Of a DNA stretch of 64,000 nt, positions 35,497 to 43,951 are shown piece after piece. Source of the DNA: Alphaproteobacteria bacterium (GTDB lineage Bacteria; Pseudomonadota; Alphaproteobacteria; Acetobacterales; Acetobacteraceae); NCBI GenBank assembly GCA_020850755.1, contig JADZEB010000016.1:62001-126000 (forward strand). Reading direction: 5' to 3'. The position numbers and the translations under genes were made by a program. Positions within the stretch are counted from its first letter, which is position 1. The number at the start of each line of letters is the position of its first letter. The notes under the pieces are model-generated. The model did not search any database. It was given only the letters and a program-made list of their open reading frames with translations, and was not told where the DNA came from.

Positions 35497-37080
35497 ATGC
35501 CCTTGCACCTGTCATTCCACGGCGCCGCCGGCACGGTTACCGGCTCGTGCTACCTGCTGGATACCGGCCGGGCGCGGGTGCTGGTCGATTGCGGACTGTT
35601 CCAGGGGCCGAAGACCATCAAGGAGCTGAACTACCGGCCCTTTCCCTTCGCGCCCGACAGCATCGATGCGCTGCTGCTCACCCACGCGCACACCGACCAT
35701 ACCGGCCTGATCCCCAAGCTGGTGAAGGGCGGCTTCCGCGGCCGGATCCACTGCAGCGAGGCGACGCGCGACCTTTGCGCCGTCATGCTGCCCGACAGCG
35801 CCGAGATCCAGGAGTTCGAGGTGGCGCAGCTCAACCGCCGCAACGAGACGCGCGGCCGCCCGCCTGTGCAGCCGATCTACACCCGCCGCGATGCCGACGC
35901 AGCGCTGAAGCAGTTCGAGACCCATCCCTTCGACGAATGGCGCCAGGGGCCGGACGGCATCCGGTTCAGGTTCTGGAATGCCGGGCACCTGCTCGGCTCG
36001 GCCTCGATCGAGGTCGAGGCGATCGAGGCGAGCGGCCGGCACACGCGCCTCTTGTTCTCGGGCGATATCGGGCCGGGCGACAAGCTGTTCATGGAGGACC
36101 CCGAGGCACCGGACAGGCCGGACTGGATCGTCTGCGAGTCCACCTACGGCGATCGCGACCGCACGGACCTGAAGCCCGACGAGCGGCGCGCGGCGCTGCG
36201 CAAGGAGGTGCAGGCCGCGCTGAAGTCGGGCGGCAACCTGCTGATCCCGGCCTTTGCGATCGAACGCACGCAGGAGCTGCTCTACGACCTCGCCCGGCTG
36301 ATGCAGGACAAGGCCCTGCCGCGCGCGCCCGTGGTGATCGACAGTCCGCTCGCCACCGAGGCAACCGAGACCTTCCAGCGCCATCTCTGCGACATGCCCG
36401 AGCAGCCGGTCGATTGCTCGCTGATCGACATGCCCAACATCCGCTTCACCCGCAGCGCCGAGGATAGCAAGGCGCTCAACAAGGTGGTGTCGGGCATGAT
36501 CATCATCTCGGCCTCGGGCATGGCCGAGGCGGGACGCATCCGCCACCACCTCCTGCACAATCTGTGGAAACCGCAGGCGACGGTTCTGTTCGTGGGCTAC
36601 CAGGCGCCGGGCACGCTCGGGCGGCTCCTGGTCGATGGCGAGTCCCTGGTGCGCATCATGGGCCAGGAGGTGGCGGTGCGCGCACGCATCCGCACGCTCG
36701 ATGTCTATTCCGGCCATGCCGACCGCGGCGACCTGCTGGCCTGGGTCAAGGCACGCATGCCGGTCAAGCGCGCCGTGTTCCTGACCCATGGCGAGGATGG
36801 GGCGCGCGCGGCCTTGCGCGACGGCATCACGGGCCTCGGGCTCCGCCCGGACCGGCTGGTGCTGCCCGCCCTGGATACGACCTATCTCCTGCCTGATACG
36901 GGTCCAGCGCAGCTTCGCGCCGCCACTGCCCGCCTGCCCGTGGACGCGGTCACCCCGACCGACTGGCACAATGACCGCTCCGCGCTGCTGCTCGACCTCA
37001 ACCGCCGGCTCGACGCCCTGCCGGACGATGCCGCCCGCCGCGCCCTCCTGCGCCGGCTGCGCGCCACGCTGGCCGCCTAG
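35497..37080 (+). CDS. beta-CASP metallo-beta-lactamase-fold hydrolase (RNA-processing type)
   Basis: 527 aa. Zn-binding motif HAHTDHTG near residue 68, further His in NAGHLLGSAS, Asp in SGDIGPGD, then the beta-CASP domain (GGNLLIPAFAIERTQELLYDL, ASGMAEAGRIRHHL) and the C-terminal RMMBL-like segment with VYSGHADRGDLL. Such proteins (YsfI/TTHA0252-like) are exo- or endoribonucleases in the cases studied. The C-terminal 80 residues after LPDTG are an extension. CCGGAG lies 9 bases before the ATG. Confidence 0.88.
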   Translation: MPLHLSFHGAAGTVTGSCYLLDTGRARVLVDCGLFQGPKTIKELNYRPFPFAPDSIDALLLTHAHTDHTGLIPKLVKGGFRGRIHCSEATRDLCAVMLPDSAEIQEFEVAQLNRRNETRGRPPVQPIYTRRDADAALKQFETHPFDEWRQGPDGIRFRFWNAGHLLGSASIEVEAIEASGRHTRLLFSGDIGPGDKLFMEDPEAPDRPDWIVCESTYGDRDRTDLKPDERRAALRKEVQAALKSGGNLLIPAFAIERTQELLYDLARLMQDKALPRAPVVIDSPLATEATETFQRHLCDMPEQPVDCSLIDMPNIRFTRSAEDSKALNKVVSGMIIISASGMAEAGRIRHHLLHNLWKPQATVLFVGYQAPGTLGRLLVDGESLVRIMGQEVAVRARIRTLDVYSGHADRGDLLAWVKARMPVKRAVFLTHGEDGARAALRDGITGLGLRPDRLVLPALDTTYLLPDTGPAQLRAATARLPVDAVTPTDWHNDRSALLLDLNRRLDALPDDAARRALLRRLRATLAA

Positions 37081-37196
37081 TCTCGCGGGGCGGCGGGAAT
37101 CGCGCCGTCCGCCCGCTTGCACCGGCCACGCGGGCGGGCGAGACTGCGCACCGTGCCCATGACCCATCCGCCCCGTCCCGCCTCAGCGCCCCGCCG

Positions 37197-38513
37197 ATGA
37201 GCCTGCCCCATCCCGCCGGCTTTCACGGAATCATCTCGGTGCTGCGCCGGCGCAATGGCACCGTGTTCTTCAGCGGCAGCATGATCGCCTGGACCGGCAT
37301 GTGGGTGCAGCGCATCGCGGTGGGATGGCTCGCCTGGGAACTGACTGCCTCCTATTTCTGGCTGGGCATGATCGCCTTCGCCGACATGATCCCGACGGTA
37401 TTCGTGAGCCCTCTCGCCGGCGCCATGGCTGATCGCGTCGACCGGGTGCGCATGACCATGGCCACGCAGCTGGGCTCGACCTGCCAGGCGGTGGCCCTGG
37501 CGCTGATGACCTATTTCGAGGTGATGACGATCGAGCTGCTTTTCGCGATCGAGATCGTGCTCGGCATCATCCAGTGCATGGCCCAGCCGGCGCGCCAGTC
37601 GCTGATCCCGGGCATCGTGCCTTCGGGAGCGATCCCGTCAGCGGTGGCGCTGAACTCGCTCACCTTCAACATCGCCCGTTTCACCGGACCCGCGCTGGCC
37701 GGCATCATCATCAAGCAATGGGGCATCGTTCCGGCCTTCCTGGTCAACGCGGCCGCGTATTTCTTCGCCTCGGTCTCGATGGTGCTGCTGACGATCGACC
37801 CGGCCGACCGGGTCGGCCACGCCCCCTCGCGTAGCTTCCTGCGCGAGACCTCGGAGGGGCTGCTCTATGTCTTCCGCCACCCCGGCCTCGGCCCCCTGTT
37901 CGCGGTCCTGGCAGCGACCGCCCTGCTCGCGCGCCCCTTCATGGAGTTGCTGCCGGGCTTTGCCGACCGCGTGTTCGGCCGTGGTGTCGATGCGCTGGCC
38001 TCGATGACCTCCTCGGCCGGGGTGGGTGCCTTCATGGGCGGCCTCTGGATGGCCAGCCGGAAAAGCGTGCGCGGCCTGTCCTTTCTTGCCGTGCATGCTG
38101 CCTTGCTGATCGCGCTCATGGGCATGGCCTTCGTCGCCACCACCTATTTCCCGCTGGCGCTGGCCTGCTGCGCGCTTCTCGGCGCCTTCATCGTCGTGCA
38201 CAGCGTTGCCGTGCAGACTCTGCTGCAGTCGAATACCGAGCGCGCCATGCGCGGCCGGGCGCTCGCGGTCTATGGCCTGACCATCCGCTCCTGCCCGGCG
38301 GTGGGGGCGCTGACGCTCGGCTGGATCTCGGAGGGGGTCGGCCTCAGGCTGCCGGTCGCGGGCGGGTGCGCCCTGTCGCTGCTGGTCTGGGCCTGGGGCG
38401 CCCGGCGGCAGAGGCGCATGGCCGCCGTGCTGGAGCGCGGGCGCGGGCCGAAGCCGTCGCCGCCTTCGCCGCCTTCATCACAGACACCACCCAAAGGAAC
38501 GAGGACATCATGA
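37197..38513 (+). CDS. MFS transporter (EntS-like, MFS_3)
   Basis: 438 aa, about 12 membrane helices. The opening RNGTVFFSGSMIAWTGMWVQRIAVGWLAWELTASYFWLGMIAFADMIPTVFVSPLAGAMADRVDRVR has the motif-A-like loop (GAMADRVDRVR) of the EntS group; efflux is the usual role, substrate unknown. The C-terminal Pro/Ser-rich tail of about 35 residues is unusual. Its TGA overlaps the ATG of the next gene. Confidence 0.9.
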   Translation: MSLPHPAGFHGIISVLRRRNGTVFFSGSMIAWTGMWVQRIAVGWLAWELTASYFWLGMIAFADMIPTVFVSPLAGAMADRVDRVRMTMATQLGSTCQAVALALMTYFEVMTIELLFAIEIVLGIIQCMAQPARQSLIPGIVPSGAIPSAVALNSLTFNIARFTGPALAGIIIKQWGIVPAFLVNAAAYFFASVSMVLLTIDPADRVGHAPSRSFLRETSEGLLYVFRHPGLGPLFAVLAATALLARPFMELLPGFADRVFGRGVDALASMTSSAGVGAFMGGLWMASRKSVRGLSFLAVHAALLIALMGMAFVATTYFPLALACCALLGAFIVVHSVAVQTLLQSNTERAMRGRALAVYGLTIRSCPAVGALTLGWISEGVGLRLPVAGGCALSLLVWAWGARRQRRMAAVLERGRGPKPSPPSPPSSQTPPKGTRTS

Positions 38514-39490
38514 TCGACGCCGCCATTGTCGGCATGGGCAGCTGGGGCCGGACGCTGGTCGACTCGGTCCAGGGGAAAAGCCAGCTCATCCGCTTCGTCG
38601 CCGGCGCCACCGGCACCCCCGCCAAGGTCGCCGACTACGCCAAGGAGAAGGGCATCCGCCTGCATGTCAGCTATGCCGATGTCCTGGCCGACCCGGCCGT
38701 GAAGGTGGTGGTGCTGGCCACGCCCCATTCCCAGCACAGCGAGCAGGTGATCGCCGCGGCGCGCTCGGGGCGGCACATCTTCGTCGAGAAGCCCTTCACC
38801 CTCACCAAGGCCAGCGCCGAGGCGGCCGTGGCCGTGTGCCGCGAGACCAAGCGCGTCATGGCCCTGGGGCATAACCGCCGCTTCCTGCCGGCGGTGGCCG
38901 AGATCAAACGCATGATCGCAGCCGGGGAACTCGGCACGCTCTGCCATATCGAGGGCACCTTCTCCGGGTCTGCGGCGCTCAACTGGAAGCCCGGCATGTG
39001 GCGCGCCAGCCCGGAGGAGAGCCCGGCCGGCGGCATGGGCGGCCTGGGCGTCCACATCCTGGACATGTTCATCAACCTGGGCGGCGCGCTGGCCGAGGTT
39101 TCATGCTGGAGCCATGCCCGCGTCCTGGCCAATGGCATCGACGACACCACGGCGATGCTGCTGCGCTTCCGCTCCGGCATGACCGGCACGCTGCACACCT
39201 ATGCCGCCACGGCCCGCATCTGGCGGTTGCAGCTTTTCGGCTCGAAGGGTTCGGTCGAAATGCGCGGCGACGACACGCTGGTGAAAGCGATGGTCGATGG
39301 CGGGGCCCAGACCACGCAGAGCTTCCCGGCCACCGACATGCAGCGGGCCGAGCTGGAAGCCTTCGCCGCCGCCTGCGCGGGCGGCCCGCCCTACCCGCTG
39401 CCCTGGGAGCAGGCGGTGCATGGCGTGTCCGCGTACGAGACCCTGATCGCCTCGGCCAAGGCGGGCGGGCGCACCCTGCCAATCCCCTGA
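38510..39490 (+). CDS. Gfo/Idh/MocA family oxidoreductase
   Basis: 326 aa. N-terminal NAD(P) Rossmann motif AAIVGMGSWGRTL (near residues 4-16), then VVVLATPHSQHSEQVIAAARSGRHIFVEKPFTLT with the EKP catalytic Lys, and the C-terminal substrate domain (GGLGVHILDMFINLGG with its HxxD-like pair). Acts on a sugar- or polyol-like substrate, unidentified. Coupled to the MFS gene by ATGA, so product export or linked substrate handling is possible. AAGGAACGAGGA precedes the ATG. Confidence 0.9.
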   Translation: MIDAAIVGMGSWGRTLVDSVQGKSQLIRFVAGATGTPAKVADYAKEKGIRLHVSYADVLADPAVKVVVLATPHSQHSEQVIAAARSGRHIFVEKPFTLTKASAEAAVAVCRETKRVMALGHNRRFLPAVAEIKRMIAAGELGTLCHIEGTFSGSAALNWKPGMWRASPEESPAGGMGGLGVHILDMFINLGGALAEVSCWSHARVLANGIDDTTAMLLRFRSGMTGTLHTYAATARIWRLQLFGSKGSVEMRGDDTLVKAMVDGGAQTTQSFPATDMQRAELEAFAAACAGGPPYPLPWEQAVHGVSAYETLIASAKAGGRTLPIP

Positions 39491-39529
39491 CGGTGGCCAC
39501 GGGGCCGCACGATCAGGGGCGCGCGCGCA

Positions 39530-39559
39530 TTGAAACCGGAAGTGCGGCCCTGCTATCCT
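39530..39559 (+). promoter_or_regulatory. sigma70-like promoter giving a probable leaderless transcript
   Basis: TTGAAA at 39530-39535 and TATCCT at 39554-39559 with an 18-base spacer. The transcription start would fall at 39566-39567, exactly at the ATG of the next gene, which has no ribosome-binding site. A leaderless mRNA is therefore likely. Confidence 0.45.
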
Positions 39560-39566
39560 GCGACCC

Positions 39567-39860
39567 ATGATCACTCGCCGCCGATTGCTCCGCGCCCTGC
39601 CCACCGCCCCGTTGGCGGCAACGCTCATGTGTGTGGCGGCCACGCCCGCCCGCGCCTTCCGCGTCGAGGAGCAGGTGCCCGTGGCGCTGCGCCAGGCCTA
39701 TGACGAGGCACGCACTTGCGCGCGCCAGTCCTGGCATGACGAGCTTCGCGCCGAGGTGGAAGCGGTGCTGGAGGGCAAGCCGGTGACGACCGAACTTCGC
39801 CGCGAAATCGCCGCCGCCACCGACTGCCCCTTCTGCGGCTGCCGCATCGTCCGCGGCTAG
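39567..39860 (+). CDS. small exported Cys-rich-tail protein, unknown
   Basis: 97 aa. A twin-arginine-like signal (TRRRLLRALPTAPLAATLMCVAATPARA) is followed by a helical mature domain of about 66 residues (VPVALRQAYDEARTCARQSWHDELRAEVEAVLEG) and a C-terminal motif CPFCGC close to the end. The CxxCxC motif with the upstream Cys could bind a metal or be redox active. Family not recognised. Promoter at 39530 suggests single-gene expression. Confidence 0.6.
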   Translation: MITRRRLLRALPTAPLAATLMCVAATPARAFRVEEQVPVALRQAYDEARTCARQSWHDELRAEVEAVLEGKPVTTELRREIAAATDCPFCGCRIVRG

Positions 39861-40007
39861 CGCTGGGGCGCATCCACCCCCGACCGACCGCCGTCCGCTC
39901 GCCGTGGGTTGCCGGGCCGCTGCGCTGGCCTAGAATGGCCGCGCGCCGGCCTCCCGGCGCTGCCACGTCCGGGCACCCATCGGGGGCCCCAAGCCACGGA
40001 GCGCCAC

Positions 40008-40361
40008 ATGGCCAAGATCACCCGCTACAACCCCTCGCCGATCCTGTCCCGGGTCGTCGAGTATCACGGTTTCGTCTTCGTCTCCGGCGTCACCGCCAAG
40101 GACCGCTCGAAGGACATCAAGGGCCAGACCAAGGAGGTGCTGGACCAGATCGACGCGGCGCTGGAACTCGCCGGCACCGACAAGACGCGCCTTCTGGAAG
40201 CGACCATCTGGCTCAAGGACATCAAGCAGCGCGACGCGATGAACGAGGTCTGGATCGCCTGGCTCGGCAGCAAGGACAATCTGCCGGCGCGGGCCTGCGT
40301 GCAGGCCGAGATGGGCGCCCCCGACGTGCTGGTGGAGATCAAGCTCAGCGCCTGCAAGTAG
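40008..40361 (+). CDS. RidA family protein (YjgF/Rid2-like)
   Basis: 117 aa. Matches the RidA fold: RVVEYHGFVFVSGVTAKDRSKDIKGQTKEVLDQIDAALELAGTDKTRLLEATIWLKDIKQRDAMNEVWIAWL, ending NLPARACVQAEMGAPDVLVEIKLSA, with the conserved Arg of PARACVQ that positions the substrate carboxylate. RidA proteins hydrolyse reactive enamine/imine intermediates from PLP enzymes. This looks like the Rid2 branch by its short C-terminus. The ATG at 40008 gives family length. Confidence 0.9.
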   Translation: MAKITRYNPSPILSRVVEYHGFVFVSGVTAKDRSKDIKGQTKEVLDQIDAALELAGTDKTRLLEATIWLKDIKQRDAMNEVWIAWLGSKDNLPARACVQAEMGAPDVLVEIKLSACK

Positions 40362-40410
40362 CGGCGCCCGAAGCCCCACGGCATCGGCCATGCGGGGCAT
40401 GGAATAGCGT

Positions 40411-40447
40411 GGCGGGCGGGAACCACACTTCCCGCCCGCTTGCGTTT
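40411..40447 (+). terminator. hairpin terminator between convergent genes
   Basis: GCGGGCGGGA (40412-40421) pairs perfectly with TCCCGCCCGC (40430-40439) around an 8-base loop, followed by TTGCGTTT on the plus strand. It lies 50 bases after the RidA stop and 30 before the end of the opposite lipoprotein gene, so it may act both ways. Confidence 0.6.
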
Positions 40448-40469
40448 GCACTGCGGCTTGGCTTGGCTG

Positions 40470-40925
40470 TCAGCCGCTCGTCGGCGCAGCAAGGCAGCCA
40501 TTCACGACTGGCCGCAGCCGGGCCATCACGTCCCTGGGGCTCTCCTGGAACACGCGCTCCGCCCCACCGCCGACAAAGGCCGTGATGCGGGCGGCGGAAG
40601 CGCCGTTCGGCTCCACCTGAATTCGATAGGCGAAGGTCGGGAAGCCCTCCACCGTGAAGGTGATGCTGCCATCGGAGGCATTGCGCCGCTGCGGGCGGCG
40701 CAACTCGTCGGCGACGACCGGCCAGCGCAGGCGGGTCAGCGCCGGCTGGAGGCAGTTGGCGACCGCTCTCGCCGGACGGGCCGCTTCGCGCACATAGGCA
40801 CCGGGAAACGTGTCGGTCGATGTGTCGATCGCGCATGCGGCGAGCCCGATCGCAACCAGCCCGAGCGCGCCAAGGCGCGGCAGGACCCGGCGCCCGGGGC
40901 GATCGGCGCAGGACTGACGAGACAT
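40470..40925 (-). CDS. putative lipoprotein, unknown
   Basis: 151 aa from the ATG at 40925; an ATG at 40955 adds ten residues. Signal peptide LGALGLVAIGLAAC has a lipobox LAAC, predicting lipidation. The mature domain has a FTVEGFPTFAYRIQVEPNG strand pattern and ends near VNGCLAAP; two more Cys (ANCLQPAL and NGCLA) may form a disulfide. Not assigned to a family. Confidence 0.6.
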   Translation of the reverse strand: MSRQSCADRPGRRVLPRLGALGLVAIGLAACAIDTSTDTFPGAYVREAARPARAVANCLQPALTRLRWPVVADELRRPQRRNASDGSITFTVEGFPTFAYRIQVEPNGASAARITAFVGGGAERVFQESPRDVMARLRPVVNGCLAAPTSG

Positions 40926-41059
40926 TGGGCGTGGTTTCTGGGCTGGCATGGGCATGGTCCGGCATTGGTGCGGAAGGTTGCGGGCTGTGTAACATGGCCG
41001 CGCCTACCTTGTCCTCCCGTCACGCTGGCGGCGCGGACCGGCATTGGAGCGGCAACACC

Positions 41060-41503
41060 ATGACAGAACCGCACGAGACACTGCTGAAATTCGGCTATCC
41101 CGGCAGCCTGATCGCCGAGTACGCGCACTGGGCCGTGATGCTGCGCAACGAGCAGCCGACCCTAGGCTGCCTGGTGCTGTCGGTGAAGGGCGACTACCGG
41201 CGCATGCCGGCAGTGCCGGCCGAGGCCTTCGCGGAATTGCCGCGCGTGACCGGGGATATCGAGGCGGCGCTGCAGAAGGCGTTCTCGTTCGACAAGATCA
41301 ACTGGCTGGTCCTGATGATGCGCGACCCGCAGGTGCATTTCCACGTCATCCCGCGCTACGCGGCGCCGCGCGACTTCCTCGGTCGCGGCTTCGCCGACCC
41401 GGGCTGGCCCAAGACCCCGGCCCTGTTCACGCTGCTCGCCCTCGACCAGACCGAGCTTGCCGAGCTCAAGGCCCATATCCTCGGCTGCTGGCCGAAGGGC
41501 TGA
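41060..41503 (+). CDS. HIT family protein
   Basis: 147 aa. The histidine-triad motif occurs as QVHFHVIPRY near residue 95, with INWLVLMMRD before it. HIT proteins hydrolyse or transfer nucleotides (Hint/Fhit-like phosphoramidases); this one has a PRYAAPRDFLGRGFADPGWP tail typical of bacterial HIT relatives. The cysteine of some HIT motifs is absent. The start at 41060 gives the whole domain. Confidence 0.85.
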   Translation: MTEPHETLLKFGYPGSLIAEYAHWAVMLRNEQPTLGCLVLSVKGDYRRMPAVPAEAFAELPRVTGDIEAALQKAFSFDKINWLVLMMRDPQVHFHVIPRYAAPRDFLGRGFADPGWPKTPALFTLLALDQTELAELKAHILGCWPKG

Positions 41504-41625
41504 GCCGCGCCCGCCTCTCCCCGGCGTGCCCGGACGCGTCCGCCGCTCCCTTGCCCCTGTCCCGCCCCGGGGCTAGGTTTCCGCCGACCTGCCCGCCTGC
41601 AAACCGCCTTCCGAAAGGCCCCGCC

Positions 41626-42828
41626 ATGCCGCACATCGCCAAGCGCCTCTCGCGCGTGAAGCCCTCGCCCACAATGGCGATCACCAAGCTGTCGATGGAG
41701 ATGAAGTCGGCCGGGCGCGACACCATCACGCTGAGCCAGGGCGAGCCTGACTTCGACACGATCGAGGATGTGAAGGAAGCCGGCATCCGCGCCATCCGCG
41801 AAGGCAAGACCAAATACACCGCCGTCGATGGCACACCCGAACTCAAGAAGGCGATCTGCGCCAAGCTCAAGCGCGAGAACAACATCACCGCCACGCCGGA
41901 CCAGATCCTGGTCTCCTCGGGCGGCAAGATGGTGCTCTATGCCGCGCTGATGGCGACGATCGATCCGGGCGACGAGGTGATCATCCCGGCTCCCTACTGG
42001 GTGTCCTATCCGGACATGGTGCAACTGGCCGAGGGCGAGCCGAAATTCGTCCGCTGCCCGGAGAACAACGGCTTCCGCATGCGCCCCGAGGACCTGGAGG
42101 CGGCGATCACTCCCAGGACCAAGATGCTGATCCTGAACAGCCCCTCGAACCCTACCGGCGCCGCCTCTTCGGCCGAGGATATCCGCAAGCTGGCAGACGT
42201 GCTGATGCGCCATCCGCACGTCCTGGTGATGACCGACGAGATCTACGAGCATCTGCTTTATGACGGGTTCCGCACCGCCTCGATCGCCGGGGTGGAGCCG
42301 CGTCTGGCCGATCGCACCATCACCGTCAACGGCATGTCCAAGGGCTACAGCATGACCGGCTGGCGCATCGGCTATGCCTGCGGCCCGAAGGACATCATCA
42401 AGGCGATGAGCGCGATCCAGAGCCAGTCCGTCTCCTCGCCCAACACCATCGCGCAGGTCGCCTCGGTGCAGGCGCTGACCGGCCCGCAGGACTATATCCA
42501 GGAACGCAACGCCATCTTCAAGGAGCGGCGCGACCTTGCCGTGAAGATGCTGAACGAGACACCCGGCCTGTCCTGCCACCGGCCCGAGGGCGCGTTCTAT
42601 GTCTTTCCGAACTGCGCTGGCGTGATCGGCAAGACCATGCCGAACGGCCGCAGGATCGAGACCGACGAGGATTTCGTGCTCGGCCTCCTGGAAGCGGAAG
42701 GGGTGGCGGCGGTGCACGGCACGGCCTTCGGCATGTCGCCCTATTTCCGCATCTCCTACGCGCTTTCGACCGAGGAACTGAAGGAAGCGCTCATGCGCAT
42801 CCAGCGCTTCTGCAAGGCGCTGCGCTAG
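41626..42828 (+). CDS. aspartate/aromatic-type aminotransferase (class I PLP)
   Basis: 400 aa, standard length for alphaproteobacterial AspC-type aminotransferases. PLP Lys239 sits in VNGMSKGYSMTGWRIGYACGP; NSPSNPTGA binds PLP phosphate-side residues, and the terminal FRISYA Arg binds the substrate carboxylate. LSQGEPDFDTIEDVKEAGIRAI is typical of the subgroup Ib enzymes (aspartate, with some prephenate or tyrosine activity). ATG 41626 follows CGAAAGGCC. Upstream gap of 122 bases separates it from the HIT gene. Confidence 0.93.
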   Translation: MPHIAKRLSRVKPSPTMAITKLSMEMKSAGRDTITLSQGEPDFDTIEDVKEAGIRAIREGKTKYTAVDGTPELKKAICAKLKRENNITATPDQILVSSGGKMVLYAALMATIDPGDEVIIPAPYWVSYPDMVQLAEGEPKFVRCPENNGFRMRPEDLEAAITPRTKMLILNSPSNPTGAASSAEDIRKLADVLMRHPHVLVMTDEIYEHLLYDGFRTASIAGVEPRLADRTITVNGMSKGYSMTGWRIGYACGPKDIIKAMSAIQSQSVSSPNTIAQVASVQALTGPQDYIQERNAIFKERRDLAVKMLNETPGLSCHRPEGAFYVFPNCAGVIGKTMPNGRRIETDEDFVLGLLEAEGVAAVHGTAFGMSPYFRISYALSTEELKEALMRIQRFCKALR

Positions 42829-42899
42829 GATCAGGCGAAAGCCACCATATGCCTGGGCAGTAGCACTGCCGGGAGCCGGCATCGGCACGGGCGGAATTG

Positions 42900-42929
42900 T
42901 TGACGCTGCGAAAGGACCGGTCCTATGCT
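42900..42929 (+). promoter_or_regulatory. sigma70 promoter with palindromic operator-like sites
   Basis: TTGACG (42900-42905) and TATGCT (42924-42929), 18-base spacer: the best promoter match in the window. A perfect palindrome GGACCGGTCC occupies 42914-42923 inside the spacer, and ACCGGTCC recurs at 42932-42939, 16 bases on, just after the -10. It drives the amino-acid binding-protein gene at 42995. Confidence 0.55.
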
Positions 42930-42994
42930 TCACCGGTCCGGCGGCCACAGGGCGCATCGCCTCGACACAAGTCCGGCCGGCAGGAGGCTCCAGC

Positions 42995-43876
42995 ATGAGG
43001 TTTCCCCGCATCATGGCCGCGCTTGTCGCGGCCGCGGTTGCTGCCTTCGCCGTCCCTACTCCCGCCGCAGCGCAGGAGCTTTACGGAACGCTTCGCAAGA
43101 TCCGCGACGCTGGCGTGATCAAGGTCGGGCACCGGGAATCCTCGGTCCCCTTCTCGCAGTTCGACCAGAACAGGCGCCCGGCCGGCTTCTCGGTCGATCT
43201 CTGCATGCGCGTGGTCGACGCCGTGAAGCGCGAACTGAACATGCCCAACCTGCGGGTTGAATTCATTCCGGTGAATCCGTCCACCCGTATCCCGCTGATC
43301 GCCAACGGCACGGTCGATATCGAGTGCGGCTCCACCACCTACACGCTCGGACGAAGCCGGCAGGTGGACTTCTCCTCGATCTTCTACCTCACCGGCACGC
43401 AGATCATGAGCCGGCAGAATTCCGGCATCCGCGAGGTCGAGGATCTGGCCAACAAGTCCGTTGCGCTGGTGCTTGGCACCACCAACGAGCGCGCGGTCAA
43501 GGCGGCGATCGAGCGGCTCCGCATCCCGAACGTGAAGGTCCTGATGGTCAAGGACCATGCCGAGGCACTGCTCGCGCTCGAGACGGATCGTGTCGATGCC
43601 TATGCCACCGACGAGGTGGTGCTGTGGGGACTGCGCAACCAGTCACGCATCAAGGACCAGCTGGTCATCACGGGGCGCCTGCTCTCCTACGACCCCTACG
43701 GCCTGATGCTCCGGCGCGACGACAGCGCCTTCCGCCTGCTGATCAACACCACCCTGGCCGGCATCTTCCGCTCGGGCGAGATCGAGCAGATGTTCCGCAA
43801 ATGGTTCGAGCCGGCCGGCATTCCGATCAACGACCGGCTGCGCCAGATCTGGGAATACATGGCCCTGCCCGAATAG
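42995..43876 (+). CDS. polar amino-acid ABC transporter, substrate-binding protein
   Basis: 293 aa. Signal peptide MRFPRIMAALVAAAVAAFA to about residue 26 (PAAAQ). Mature family-3 binding protein: LRKIRDAGVIKVGHRESSVPFSQFD, GFSVDLCMRVVDAVKREL, VDIECGSTTYTLGRSRQVDFSSIFYLTGTQIM, and GLMLRRDDSAFRLLINTTL. Closest in style to glutamate/aspartate (GltI) receptors, including the INTTLAGIF C-terminus. CAGGAGG precedes the ATG. The permease and ATPase genes are 2.5 kb downstream. Confidence 0.92.
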   Translation: MRFPRIMAALVAAAVAAFAVPTPAAAQELYGTLRKIRDAGVIKVGHRESSVPFSQFDQNRRPAGFSVDLCMRVVDAVKRELNMPNLRVEFIPVNPSTRIPLIANGTVDIECGSTTYTLGRSRQVDFSSIFYLTGTQIMSRQNSGIREVEDLANKSVALVLGTTNERAVKAAIERLRIPNVKVLMVKDHAEALLALETDRVDAYATDEVVLWGLRNQSRIKDQLVITGRLLSYDPYGLMLRRDDSAFRLLINTTLAGIFRSGEIEQMFRKWFEPAGIPINDRLRQIWEYMALPE

Positions 43877-43951
43877 CCGCTGCTGCGGCAGGACCGCCCG
43901 GGGAAGTCCACGCCTCCCCCGAGCGTCTTTCGGCGGCCGGCAAACGGCGCC

